64,000 bases of DNA, taken from assembly GCF_001854885.1 (NCBI RefSeq), contig NZ_MDDV01000013.1:191855-255854 (forward strand), written 5' to 3'. Below, piece by piece: positions 27,550-35,503 of the stretch (positions within the stretch are counted from its first letter, which is position 1; every line of letters starts with the position of its first letter). A program made the position numbers and the translations under genes. The notes below the pieces were generated by a model. That model saw only the letters and a program-made list of their open reading frames with translations, searched no databases and had not been told where the DNA came from. The stretch is from Ensifer sp. LCM 4579. GTDB lineage: Bacteria > Pseudomonadota > Alphaproteobacteria > Rhizobiales > Rhizobiaceae.

Positions 27550-28359
27550 TCAGGCCTGCGCCTGCAGATAAGTCATGCTCTCGCGTATGGCCTTCGCCGG
27601 GTCGCTGAGGTCATGCACCGAGGGAGCGAAGGGTTCGAAGGAAAAGGGCCCTGCATAACCCTCTGCGCGGAGCCGCCGGATCTGGCCCGCATTGTCCAGC
27701 CGGTCCGCCGCGTCGACCAGCTCCCGGTGCGGATCGCGCATGTCGGCGACGGCAACGGCATCGTCCGTGACGCCGGAAATGTGCACCAGACCCGTCAATC
27801 CCGGGAAGAAGGCGTCCTCGCCGGCAAGGTGGTGGTGGAAGGTGTCGTGCACGAGGCGGAAGGTCGATCCGCCGATCTCGCGAATTGCTTCGGCCGCTTC
27901 TGTTTTCGAGCGCAGCGAGCAGATTTCGAAGCCGAGCGGCTCGACGAGGCCGACGATTCCGGCCCGGTCGAGAAGCGGTTTGAGGGCGCTCAGCGCCGCC
28001 CTGAGATTTGCCTGGCGCTCGCCGTCCGCCCGGCCGCTGCCATCGTTGACCGGGACCAGCACCAGCGCCTCGGCGCCGCTCTCGTGGGCATAGGCGATGA
28101 GTTCGCGCGCCTCGGCTTCGCGCGCCGCGTTCCACTCGTTGAAACGCTGCAGGGCGTTGATCGAGATGATCTTCAGGCCGTGTCTTTCGGCGAGCGCCTT
28201 TACCGCCTCCGGCTTCGATCCGTCGAGAATGGCGTTTCCGGCAAGGTCGTTGCGAATCTCCACTGCCGAGACACCGAGCGATTTCGCCAGTTCGAAAAAG
28301 GCGTCGAGCGGCAGATTCGGCGCCGTCATATGGTTGAGCGCGAAGGCAAGGGCGGTCAT
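27550..28359 (-). CDS. Sugar phosphate isomerase/epimerase, IolI-like (inosose isomerase)
   Basis: Xylose-isomerase-like TIM barrel of 269 aa. Metal- and substrate-binding segments are VEIRNDLAG near residue 33, GIVGLVEPLGFEICSL with the Glu ligand, LVHDTFHHHLAGED with Asp and His, and PFSFEPFAPSVHDL with the terminal Glu. The pattern resembles IolI, which isomerises 2-keto-myo-inositol. SD GGAGGAG is 9 nt before the ATG. A GGAA-N6-TTCC palindrome lies 49 nt upstream, and ibpA-iatA-iatP follow 240 nt downstream on the same strand. Hydroxypyruvate-isomerase-like or other sugar epimerase activity is the alternative. Confidence 0.75.
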   Translation of the reverse strand: MTALAFALNHMTAPNLPLDAFFELAKSLGVSAVEIRNDLAGNAILDGSKPEAVKALAERHGLKIISINALQRFNEWNAAREAEARELIAYAHESGAEALVLVPVNDGSGRADGERQANLRAALSALKPLLDRAGIVGLVEPLGFEICSLRSKTEAAEAIREIGGSTFRLVHDTFHHHLAGEDAFFPGLTGLVHISGVTDDAVAVADMRDPHRELVDAADRLDNAGQIRRLRAEGYAGPFSFEPFAPSVHDLSDPAKAIRESMTYLQAQA

Positions 28360-28407
28360 GATGAATGTCTCCTCCAGGAATATCTCGATTGGCTGCCGGG
28401 ATTGATC

Positions 28408-28421
28408 GGAATATTTGTTCC
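28408..28421. promoter_or_regulatory. Candidate IolR operator upstream of the IolI-like gene
   Basis: GGAATATTTGTTCC matches GGAA-N6-TTCC and shares GGAATAT with the site at 27462-27475. It lies 49 nt upstream of the isomerase start. Confidence 0.6.
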
Positions 28422-28574
28422 ATTTTTGTTAGATGGCACAATTGCCATTCGAGCGCAGGCAGTCAAAGCCGCATGCGGTCGTCGGCCTCGCATTTGTGCG
28501 AGATAATTTTTCCGTGATGATGGTATTCTCTCATTGCGCAGGCGGACGGCAAACGCAGCGCCGACCGAGGCTCT

Positions 28575-29471
28575 TCACCCCTGCTTGGGCAAGCCGTTCG
28601 CCTCGGCGATGAAGTCGGACAGCATCGGCACAAAGTCCTCGCCGCGCCCGACGCCAACCGCCTGGGCAAAGGAGTTGCGCACGGCAGCGCCGATCGGGTT
28701 CGCGGCGCCACAGGCATTGGCGAAGCCCGCGAGATAGCTCATGTCCTTGAAGCCGTTGCGGATCGCGAATTTGTGCGCGTTCGGATCGCGCTCGAGCACC
28801 CAGCGGAAAAAAGTCTGGTAGAAGGGGCAATCCATGCGCCCGCCGCGAATGACGCTGTCGAAGACTTGCGGCGTCAGCCCCGCCTTGCGGCCGAGCATCA
28901 GCGCCTCCGAATAGAGCGCGGCATAGCCCATCGACAGGAAGTTGTTGAGGAGCTTCATCGTATGGCCGGTGCCGGTCGGACCCGTATGGACGATGCGGCC
29001 GGCAAAGCATTCGAGCACAGGCCGGATGCGGCGCAGGTCCTCGTCCGCGCCGCCTACCATGACGTCGAGCGTACCGGCGGCTGCGTCCGCCGGCGTACGG
29101 CTGAGCGGCGCATCGATAAGCGTGATGCTCTTCGCCGCGAGATCCGAGGCAAGTTTCATGGTGACGGAAGGATCGGAGGTCGAGCAATCGACAATGGTGA
29201 CCGGCCGCGCGGCGGCCGCAATGCCATCCGGACCTTCGATGACCGCAAGAACTTCCGGCGAACCGGTGACGCACAGCACGATGATGTCGCAGCCTTGCGC
29301 CATCTCGCGCGGCGTCTTCACCTCGCTCGCGCCATCGGCGACAAGCGCTTCGACCGGCGCCCGGTTGCGGTGCGCCATGACCAGGAGCGGCCAACCCTTC
29401 TTAAGAATATTCGTTGCCATGCCCTGGCCCATGAGCCCGAGCCCGATGAAACCCACAGTCGCCTTCGTCAT
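28575..29471 (-). CDS. NAD(P)-dependent beta-hydroxyacid dehydrogenase
   Basis: HIBADH-family enzyme of 298 aa. N-terminal Rossmann motif FIGLGLMGQGMATNI, substrate segment LIDAPLSRTPADAAAGTLD, and catalytic Lys in GHTMKLLNNFL. The canonical DxPVSGG is changed to DAPLSRTP, which indicates a substrate other than 3-hydroxyisobutyrate or tartronate semialdehyde. The start at 29471 is supported by SD AGGGAGACAC; the longer reading is not family-like. A 12-bp palindrome ATCGTGCACGAT lies 28 nt upstream. It lies about 215 nt upstream of the IolI-like gene on the same strand; a role in inositol or related sugar-acid metabolism is a guess. Confidence 0.82.
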   Translation of the reverse strand: MTKATVGFIGLGLMGQGMATNILKKGWPLLVMAHRNRAPVEALVADGASEVKTPREMAQGCDIIVLCVTGSPEVLAVIEGPDGIAAAARPVTIVDCSTSDPSVTMKLASDLAAKSITLIDAPLSRTPADAAAGTLDVMVGGADEDLRRIRPVLECFAGRIVHTGPTGTGHTMKLLNNFLSMGYAALYSEALMLGRKAGLTPQVFDSVIRGGRMDCPFYQTFFRWVLERDPNAHKFAIRNGFKDMSYLAGFANACGAANPIGAAVRNSFAQAVGVGRGEDFVPMLSDFIAEANGLPKQG

Positions 29472-29498
29472 CGTGTGTCTCCCTGTCGCTCTCGTCCT

Positions 29499-29510
29499 AT
29501 CGTGCACGAT
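29499..29510. promoter_or_regulatory. Palindromic operator candidate upstream of the dehydrogenase
   Basis: ATCGTGCACGAT is a perfect 12-bp palindrome 28 nt upstream of the dehydrogenase start. Its GT-N2-AC core is the form bound by many GntR-family (FCD-type) regulators. No such regulator is adjacent. Confidence 0.4.
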
Positions 29511-29582
29511 TGTCGTGGGATCGCCAGACCCAAATAGTGACCGGTCCAAGTCGAGGTCGGTTTCTGACGACATGCCGTAGGT

Positions 29583-30356
29583 CTAACGCCGCAGCGTGAT
29601 CCAGACGGGCGCGTGGTCGCTGGCGTTCTCGCGGCCGCGGACAGCCCGGTCGATGCCGGCGGCGATAAGCCGGCGCGTGAGCTTGCGGCTCAAGAGGATG
29701 TGGTCGAGGCGAAGGCCCGCATTGCGCTGCCAGCGGTTGCGGCGATAGTCCCAGAAGGTGAAGAGCTCGTCCTGCGGATTAAGTTTCCTGAGCGCATCGA
29801 GCCAGCCCAGGTCGAGCAATGACTGAAAGGCGGCACGGCTTTCCGGCTGTACGAGGGCATTGTCGTCGTAGGAGCGGGTCGGGTAGATGTCGCGCGGCTC
29901 GGGAACAATATTGTAGTCGCCGGCGAGCACGACCGGCAGGCCGGTTTCGAACAGCGTTGCCGCATGGCGGGCAAAACGCGCATGCCAGGCGAGCTTGTAG
30001 TCGAATTTCGGTCCTGGCTGCGGATTGCCGTTCGGAGCGTAGAGCGAGGCGACAAGAATTCCGTTGACGGCTGCCTCGATATAGCGGCTATGGCTGTCGG
30101 ACGGGTCGCCTGGCAATTCGGCGCGCGTCAGAATCGGTTCGACGTCCCGGGCCAGGATCGCGACGCCGTTCCAGGCCGACTGCCCGCAGCAGACGGCGCC
30201 GTAGCCGGCGCCTTCGATTACCGATCTCGGGAATTGCTCATCCGTCGCCTTCAGTTCCTGCAGGCAAACGATGTCCGGCTCGGCTTCCTCCAACCAGACG
30301 AGGAGATTTTCGAGCCGCTTGTTCACGCCATTAATGTTGAATGTGGCGAGCTTCAT
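29583..30356 (-). CDS. xthA: Exodeoxyribonuclease III / AP endonuclease
   Basis: Metal-dependent DNA repair nuclease of 257 aa that cuts at abasic sites and trims 3' blocks. Catalytic motifs: NINGVNKRL, CLQELKA with the metal Glu, YAPNGNPQPG, LAGDYNIVPEPRDI, and SDHAPVWITL at the C-terminus. It is the last gene of a minus-strand series starting with ligD; it follows the hydrolase by 12 nt. Rhizobia usually carry another xthA, so this copy may be the end-processing nuclease of the end-joining operon. That role is inference from position. Confidence 0.92.
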   Translation of the reverse strand: MKLATFNINGVNKRLENLLVWLEEAEPDIVCLQELKATDEQFPRSVIEGAGYGAVCCGQSAWNGVAILARDVEPILTRAELPGDPSDSHSRYIEAAVNGILVASLYAPNGNPQPGPKFDYKLAWHARFARHAATLFETGLPVVLAGDYNIVPEPRDIYPTRSYDDNALVQPESRAAFQSLLDLGWLDALRKLNPQDELFTFWDYRRNRWQRNAGLRLDHILLSRKLTRRLIAAGIDRAVRGRENASDHAPVWITLRR

Positions 30357-30368
30357 CGGATGGTCGGC

Positions 30369-31010
30369 TCAAGGCGTGAGCATGCCGATCCAGCCGGCGA
30401 CCGCTTCGGCGACGTTCTTCAGGTGATCGGCGGTCGAGAAGCCGGATATGCGCTTGCGCGGTTTGAGGTCGTGGTCGCCGTCCTCCAGCCAGAGGAATTC
30501 GATCCGGTCGGACAGCGTATAACTCTGCACCTCCTCCGGCGTGCCGAACTCATCCCGGGTGCCCTGGCAGATCAGAGTCGGCGTCCTGAGTTCGGCGAGG
30601 TGTCGGGTGCGGAGCTGCTCCGGTTTGCCCGGCGGGTGGAACGGATAGCCGAGGCAGAGCAGTCCGACTATCGTCCCCGCGGCGTAGAGCTTGTCGGCGA
30701 TCATGCTGGCGACGCGCCCGCCCATCGATTTGCCGCCGATGACGAGAGGGCCCGTGGCCGCGAGCGCGGCCACGGCGGCCTCATACTCCGGCTTCAATGT
30801 CTCGGCGCGCGGCGGGGGCTTGCGGCCGTCGGTCGTCCGACGCGCCGCCATATAGCCGAATTCGAAGCGGGCGACGCGGAAGCCCGTGCCGGCAAGCGCC
30901 AGGGCGGTGGCCGTCATGGAGGCCGAATCCATCGGCGCGCCGGCGCCATGGGCGAGAAGGATGGTGGCGGGTGCATCCTCGGGACCGTCGAACAGGAAAT
31001 TCACGCCCAT
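30369..31010 (-). CDS. Alpha/beta hydrolase, KANL3/Tex30-like
   Basis: Hydrolase-fold protein of 213 aa. The start contains LLAHGAGAPMDSASM, the nucleophile elbow is VIGGKSMGGRVAS (Ser in GKSMGG), and the acid and His lie in CQGTRDEFG and EDGDHDLKPRK. This matches the KANL3/Tex30 subgroup of dienelactone-hydrolase-like proteins. No substrate is known for bacterial members. Its ATG is one base after the BRCT/TPR protein stop, and xthA follows after 12 nt, so it sits within the DNA-repair unit. Whether it has any part in repair is unknown. Confidence 0.82.
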   Translation of the reverse strand: MGVNFLFDGPEDAPATILLAHGAGAPMDSASMTATALALAGTGFRVARFEFGYMAARRTTDGRKPPPRAETLKPEYEAAVAALAATGPLVIGGKSMGGRVASMIADKLYAAGTIVGLLCLGYPFHPPGKPEQLRTRHLAELRTPTLICQGTRDEFGTPEEVQSYTLSDRIEFLWLEDGDHDLKPRKRISGFSTADHLKNVAEAVAGWIGMLTP

Positions 31011-31011
31011 C

Positions 31012-32097
31012 TCAGCCAGCCGTTTTCGACCGCAGATGAAGGTTCACGAACTGAACGCCGCGCTCGGCCGTTCGGGCCCATTCGGAGTCCCTGTCGAGTT
31101 CCAGATAGCGGATCCACCAGCGCCGTGCTTCGCCGAGATCCCCGACATCGAATTCGAGCTTTGCGAGGTTGAAGACCGCGTCCGCATAATCGTGGTCGAG
31201 CGCAATCGCCTTTGCCAGGTGCCGCCGAGCGGCGTTGACGTGGCCTCGTGTCCCCACGAGCCCGGCAAGGTTGAACCAGGCCTCGGCAAAAGTGGGATCC
31301 AGCTTGAGGGCCCGGACATAATCATGCACGGCCTCCGTTTCGCGGCCGGCGGCTCTCAGGCAATTGGCGCGGTTGAAGGCGGCGACGGAATCCGCGCGAT
31401 CGATGGCGAGGTAGCGCCGGTAGATCGCCGCCGCCTCGTCGTAGTCGCCCGCCTCTTCTGCCGCTTCGGCCTCGGCGAAAAGCTCTTCGAGCGCCAGTTC
31501 GTCCGGAGCATCGAGGTCGAGCAGCAATTGGCCGTCGAGCTCGCTCAAGCCCTCGGCACGACGCGCATAGATCGCATCGCTGCCCTTGTGGTGAAGCGAG
31601 AGCGCAGTCAGAGATGCGATTTGTCCGGAACGGTGCACGGAGCGGACGATTGCGCTCCACCCGGCACCGCTCGCGACCAGCCCGGCATATTTGCGGGCAA
31701 GGATCAGGTCGCGGAATGAATAGGGCTCTCTGTCGTGCTCGAAGGCGTCGAACAGCGAGAGGAGATGGAAGAGGCGCGGCGGCAGGCTCGACTGATCGAT
31801 CAGCGATTGCCGCGTCAGCGCCGATGTTTCCGGCGCCGTCGCCAGGCCGAGTAGCCGCAGCAAGCCGTTCTCGCTGAGGAGGCGCCGACCCTCTCCGGCT
31901 TCGCGTTCGACGCGCGCTTGGATATCAGCTTCGGTTTCCCTTGCCAGCAGACCGCGGCCGAAGACCACGCAAGCCGTCTGACGCGTGACTCCGCGCCTCA
32001 GATGCCCGCCTTGCCGCTCGACCTCTCTCGCGAGCAGCCGTCGTGGGAATGAGGAAAGCGCGCCGACTGTACCGAATATCTGGCCTGCGACCGCCAT
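31012..32097 (-). CDS. BRCT-like, MerR-like HTH and TPR protein of the Ku/LigD operon
   Basis: Protein of 361 aa with three recognisable parts. Residues about 3-86 read as a BRCT domain: GQIFGTVGALSSFPRRLLAR, then EVERQGGHLRRGVTRQT, CVVFG, and RRLLSENGLLRLLG. Residues about 122-160 (PYSFRDLILARKYAGLVASG) resemble the MerR-type helix-turn-helix. Residues about 203-340 are TPR repeats (YDEAAAIYRRYLAIDRAD, AEAWFNLAGLVGTRGHV, ADAVFNLAKLEFDVGDL). The gene overlaps the ku stop by one base and the hydrolase follows one base later. BRCT domains bind repair partners, often phosphopeptides, so a scaffold or regulator of end joining is a reasonable inference. No published function is known to me. Confidence 0.75.
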   Translation of the reverse strand: MAVAGQIFGTVGALSSFPRRLLAREVERQGGHLRRGVTRQTACVVFGRGLLARETEADIQARVEREAGEGRRLLSENGLLRLLGLATAPETSALTRQSLIDQSSLPPRLFHLLSLFDAFEHDREPYSFRDLILARKYAGLVASGAGWSAIVRSVHRSGQIASLTALSLHHKGSDAIYARRAEGLSELDGQLLLDLDAPDELALEELFAEAEAAEEAGDYDEAAAIYRRYLAIDRADSVAAFNRANCLRAAGRETEAVHDYVRALKLDPTFAEAWFNLAGLVGTRGHVNAARRHLAKAIALDHDYADAVFNLAKLEFDVGDLGEARRWWIRYLELDRDSEWARTAERGVQFVNLHLRSKTAG

Positions 32098-32984
32098 CAG
32101 ACTTTCTTCTTGGCGGCGGGCTTTGACGCGGTCCGCTTGGCCGTCGCAGGCTTGGCCGCCTGCGGGGCGGCCGGTTCGGCTTTGGCCTTGCTCTTGCTCA
32201 CGGCGGGCGGTTTCGTCTGCGAAAGGCTCGCCTTCAGCGCGTCCATGAGATTGATGACGTTGCCGCGTTCGGGCGCTGCCGCGATGATCGGCTTGTGGCC
32301 CTTGAGCTTCTCGCGGATCATCTTCATCAGCGCCACCTCATAGCGATCTTCGTAGTTCTTCGGATCGAAAACCGTGGCCTTCTGCTTGATGAGCGCCTCT
32401 GCAAGCTCGAGCATTTCCGGATCGGGATTGCCGACCGGGATGTTGCCGAAGTAATCGGCGGTGCCGCGCACCTCATTCGGATTGCGCAGGGTGCAGACGA
32501 ACATGCCGGTCTCGCGCGGACCGATGGTGACGACGCGCTCGCGGCTCGAGAGCACGAGGCGTGCTATTGCCAGCTTGCCGGTTCTGCGCAGCGCCTCTCG
32601 CAGAACGATGAAGGTCTCCTCCGCCATTGCCCCGTCGGGGGCGAGGTAATAGGGCGCGTCGCGGTAGATGACGTCGACTGTCTCTTCCTCGACGAAAGCC
32701 TCGATATTCATCGTGTGGTTGGATTCGATCTTGACGCTTTCCAGGTCGGAATCCTCGATGATGATGTATTTCTTGTCCTCGTATTCGTAGCCCTTGACGA
32801 GATCGGAGCGCTCGACGAGGCCCAGTTCCGGATCGACCGGTTTCATATTGATCCGGTTGTGCGTGTCTTTGTGCAATTGATTGAAGGTGATGCGATCGCT
32901 CGTCGAGGTGGCTGGGTAGAGCCGTACGGGACAGCTCACGAGGCTCAGTCTCAGATAGCCCTTCCAACTTGCCCTGGGTGCCAT
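32097..32984 (-). CDS. ku: Ku homodimer protein, non-homologous end joining
   Basis: Bacterial Ku of 295 aa, which encircles broken DNA ends and recruits LigD. The core starts at WKGYLRLSLVSCPVRLYPAT; other marks are FNQLHKDTHNRI, KGYEYEDKKYIIIED and IVLREALRRTGKLAIARLVL. The tail is rich in Lys, Ala and Pro (PATAKRTASKPAAKKKV), the basic extension that aids DNA binding and LigD contact. The start at 32984 (MAPRASWKG) has the SD AGGAG. It lies 25 nt after ligD and overlaps the next gene by one base. Rhizobia often carry several ku genes; which paralogue this is cannot be told. Confidence 0.95.
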   Translation of the reverse strand: MAPRASWKGYLRLSLVSCPVRLYPATSTSDRITFNQLHKDTHNRINMKPVDPELGLVERSDLVKGYEYEDKKYIIIEDSDLESVKIESNHTMNIEAFVEEETVDVIYRDAPYYLAPDGAMAEETFIVLREALRRTGKLAIARLVLSSRERVVTIGPRETGMFVCTLRNPNEVRGTADYFGNIPVGNPDPEMLELAEALIKQKATVFDPKNYEDRYEVALMKMIREKLKGHKPIIAAAPERGNVINLMDALKASLSQTKPPAVSKSKAKAEPAAPQAAKPATAKRTASKPAAKKKV

Positions 32985-33009
32985 GATGGTCTCCTGCTCG
33001 GCAACGCGG

Positions 33010-35466
33010 TTACTTCCCGGACATGAGCGGCAAGTCCCTGGCATGGGCGTCGATTTCGGCCCAGGGGTCGCCGGATGTGGCCAGAAGGCCGGGAAGCGAA
33101 GAATAGTTCAAATCCGCGGGAGCGTCGATAGTTTCAAGATCGTTCCAGTGGAGCGGGGTGGAGGCGGGCAGGTTCGTGCGGGCTCGAAGCGAATAGGCCG
33201 CAACCGCGGTATGCCCGCGGGCGTTGCGGTGGATATCGATGAAGATTCGTCTGGAGCGTTTTCCCTTGCTCATCGTGGTGATGAAGGTTTCCGGCGCGGC
33301 GGCGGCGAGCCGGGCGGCTATGTCGGCGGTCGCCTTGTGCACTTTCTTCCAGTCGAGCTTCGGTCTGACGGGCACGACCACATGGATGCCCTTGCCCCCC
33401 GATGTCTTAACGAAGGGAACGAGATCGAGCGCTTCCAATTCCTGCCTGATATGGATAGCCGCCTCGACCACCTCTCGCCAGCCGATGCCTTCGCCCGGAT
33501 CGAGGTCGAAGACGACGCGGTCTGGTTTTTCCAGCCGCATTCGCGTCGAACCCCAACTGTGGAACTCGACGACGCCGAACTGCGCGAGCGCCAGGTAGCC
33601 CTTCGCGTCCTCCACCGACAGATAGGTTTTCGGCTCTCCCTCCGAACTCATGGCCCCGAAACCGGCCACCGAAGCCGGCATGCCGGTGAAGGGGTGACGC
33701 TGGAAGAAACAGTCCTGGGGCCGCCCCGTAGGGCAGCGAACGAGCGAGACCGGGCGGCCGAGGATGTGCGGCAGCATGAAATCGCCGACAGCGGCATAGT
33801 AGACGGCGACGTCGAGCTTGGTGGGCCCGGATTTTCCGAACAGGCGGCGCGTCGGATTGGTGATCGATATGCCGGCAAGGTCGGCGTCGGAGATGAAGCG
33901 CTTGCGGCTGGTGGCGGCCGGCGTTGAAAGTTCGACCTCCCGAAGTCCCTTGAAAACCGGGTGGCGAAGCACGTTATCCGTCGTGCGGTTGCCATAGTGG
34001 ATGCGCGCCGTCAGCACGGGCCGAACCCAGATGATCTCCTTCGGCGCTCCTTCGAGTCTGGTCGCGCCGTAACGCAAGGGCTCCAACCGCTCTCGCAAGT
34101 GTTTGAGCATCGCCGTGTCGAAGCCGGTGCCGACCTTTCCGCGATACTGCAACTCGCCATCCACCCACTCGCCCAGGGCCAGTGCGGCAATGCCTTCGGC
34201 GGCTTCCGAAACGGTATAACCGGCGATGGCGAAGTCTTCCGCCGTGAGCGCCTTGGTCTTGGTCCAGGTCTTGGAGCGGCCGCTCCGATAGGGCGCCGAT
34301 GCGCGTTTGGAAATGATGCCCTCGAGCCCCAGTTCCGAAGCTTTGTCATAAAAGGCGCGGCCTCCGCCGGCGACATGATCGCTGTATTGAATGGCAGAGC
34401 GGCTGGAGACATGCGCTTCAAGCAATCGTTTCAGCAGTTCCTTCCGTTTGGCGAGAGGCGCATTCACCAGGGTCCAGCCGTCGAGGTGGAGGAGGTCGAA
34501 GGCATAGAACACAAGCCGGTTCTCCGCGCTGGTCGACAGCGCCTCCTGTAGCAGCGCGAAGCGGCTGATCCCGGACTCGTCGAGCGCGACAATCTCGCCG
34601 TCGATCACGGCGTCGCGGCAGGGGAGGCGCCGAAAGGCCTCGGGCAGATCGCCATAGCGCTTCGTCCAATCGAGGCCACCCCGGGTAATCAGGCGCACTT
34701 CGTCCCCGGCCTTGTGCGCCATGGTGCGGTAGCCGTCGAACTTTATCTCGTGCAGCCAATCCTCGCGGTCTCCGGCGCCTTCCGGCGGCGCGGCCGTCGG
34801 CATCGCGAGTTGCGGCTCGACCCGGGCCGGCAGCGGGGCTTTCTCGGCGCCCGGGAGAGCCGCGGCATTGAGCTTGACAGGCTTGGCGGGACCTCGCGGC
34901 TTTTCGACCAGTTCCTCGATCCGCCGGCCCGATTTGACGCTTTCCGGTCGGGCGGTGAGGATGTCCGTAGAAGCATCGGCGGCCGGGTCTCGCTCCTTGA
35001 AGAGAAGCCAATTGCGCTTTTCCCCTTCGCCCGGCTTCGGCTTCAGCCGGGCCAGCATCCAGCCGCCCTTGAGCTTTTCGCCGGCAAGGCGAAACTTGAA
35101 GGCGCCTTTGCGCAGGCTCTCATCGACGTCTTCCATCGGCGCCCAGACGCCCGTGTCCCAGACGATCATCGGCCCGCCGCCATATTCGCCCTTGGGGATT
35201 ACGCCCTCGAAGTCGATATAGTCGAGCGGGTGGTCCTCGGTCTCGACCGCGAGCCGCTTGTCGGCGGGGTTGAGCGACGGGCCCTTTGGCACAGCCCAGC
35301 TTTTCAGGACACCGCCGACCTCGAGCCTCAGATCATAGTGGTCGGCGGTGGCGTGATGTTTATGCACGACGAAGCGGTTGCCGTCGCCGGCAAGGCTGCC
35401 GGCCGGTTCCGGCGTCTTCGAAAAATCCCGCTTCTTGCGGTAGGCATCGAGCTTCGATGTCGCCAT
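33010..35466 (-). CDS. ligD: ATP-dependent DNA ligase D (phosphoesterase-ligase-polymerase)
   Basis: Protein of 818 aa with all three LigD domains. Residues about 1-160 are the 3'-phosphoesterase (FVVHKHHATADHYDLRLEV, DYIDFEGVIPKGEYGGG). The ligase begins near residue 215; the adenylated Lys is K242 in EIKFDGYRTMA, followed by the OB part (KVGTGFD, WVRPVLTARIHY). Residues about 530-818 are the primase-polymerase (LPHILGRPVSLVRCPTG, VFDLDPGEG). It performs end processing, fill-in and sealing in NHEJ with Ku. It heads a five-gene series with ku, the BRCT/TPR protein, hydrolase and xthA. Its ATG lies 37 nt after the allE stop, with a weak SD. Confidence 0.95.
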   Translation of the reverse strand: MATSKLDAYRKKRDFSKTPEPAGSLAGDGNRFVVHKHHATADHYDLRLEVGGVLKSWAVPKGPSLNPADKRLAVETEDHPLDYIDFEGVIPKGEYGGGPMIVWDTGVWAPMEDVDESLRKGAFKFRLAGEKLKGGWMLARLKPKPGEGEKRNWLLFKERDPAADASTDILTARPESVKSGRRIEELVEKPRGPAKPVKLNAAALPGAEKAPLPARVEPQLAMPTAAPPEGAGDREDWLHEIKFDGYRTMAHKAGDEVRLITRGGLDWTKRYGDLPEAFRRLPCRDAVIDGEIVALDESGISRFALLQEALSTSAENRLVFYAFDLLHLDGWTLVNAPLAKRKELLKRLLEAHVSSRSAIQYSDHVAGGGRAFYDKASELGLEGIISKRASAPYRSGRSKTWTKTKALTAEDFAIAGYTVSEAAEGIAALALGEWVDGELQYRGKVGTGFDTAMLKHLRERLEPLRYGATRLEGAPKEIIWVRPVLTARIHYGNRTTDNVLRHPVFKGLREVELSTPAATSRKRFISDADLAGISITNPTRRLFGKSGPTKLDVAVYYAAVGDFMLPHILGRPVSLVRCPTGRPQDCFFQRHPFTGMPASVAGFGAMSSEGEPKTYLSVEDAKGYLALAQFGVVEFHSWGSTRMRLEKPDRVVFDLDPGEGIGWREVVEAAIHIRQELEALDLVPFVKTSGGKGIHVVVPVRPKLDWKKVHKATADIAARLAAAAPETFITTMSKGKRSRRIFIDIHRNARGHTAVAAYSLRARTNLPASTPLHWNDLETIDAPADLNYSSLPGLLATSGDPWAEIDAHARDLPLMSGK

Positions 35467-35503
35467 CCTAAAAGGCTAAGGCCGATCCGCGGAAGCCGCA
35501 ATA

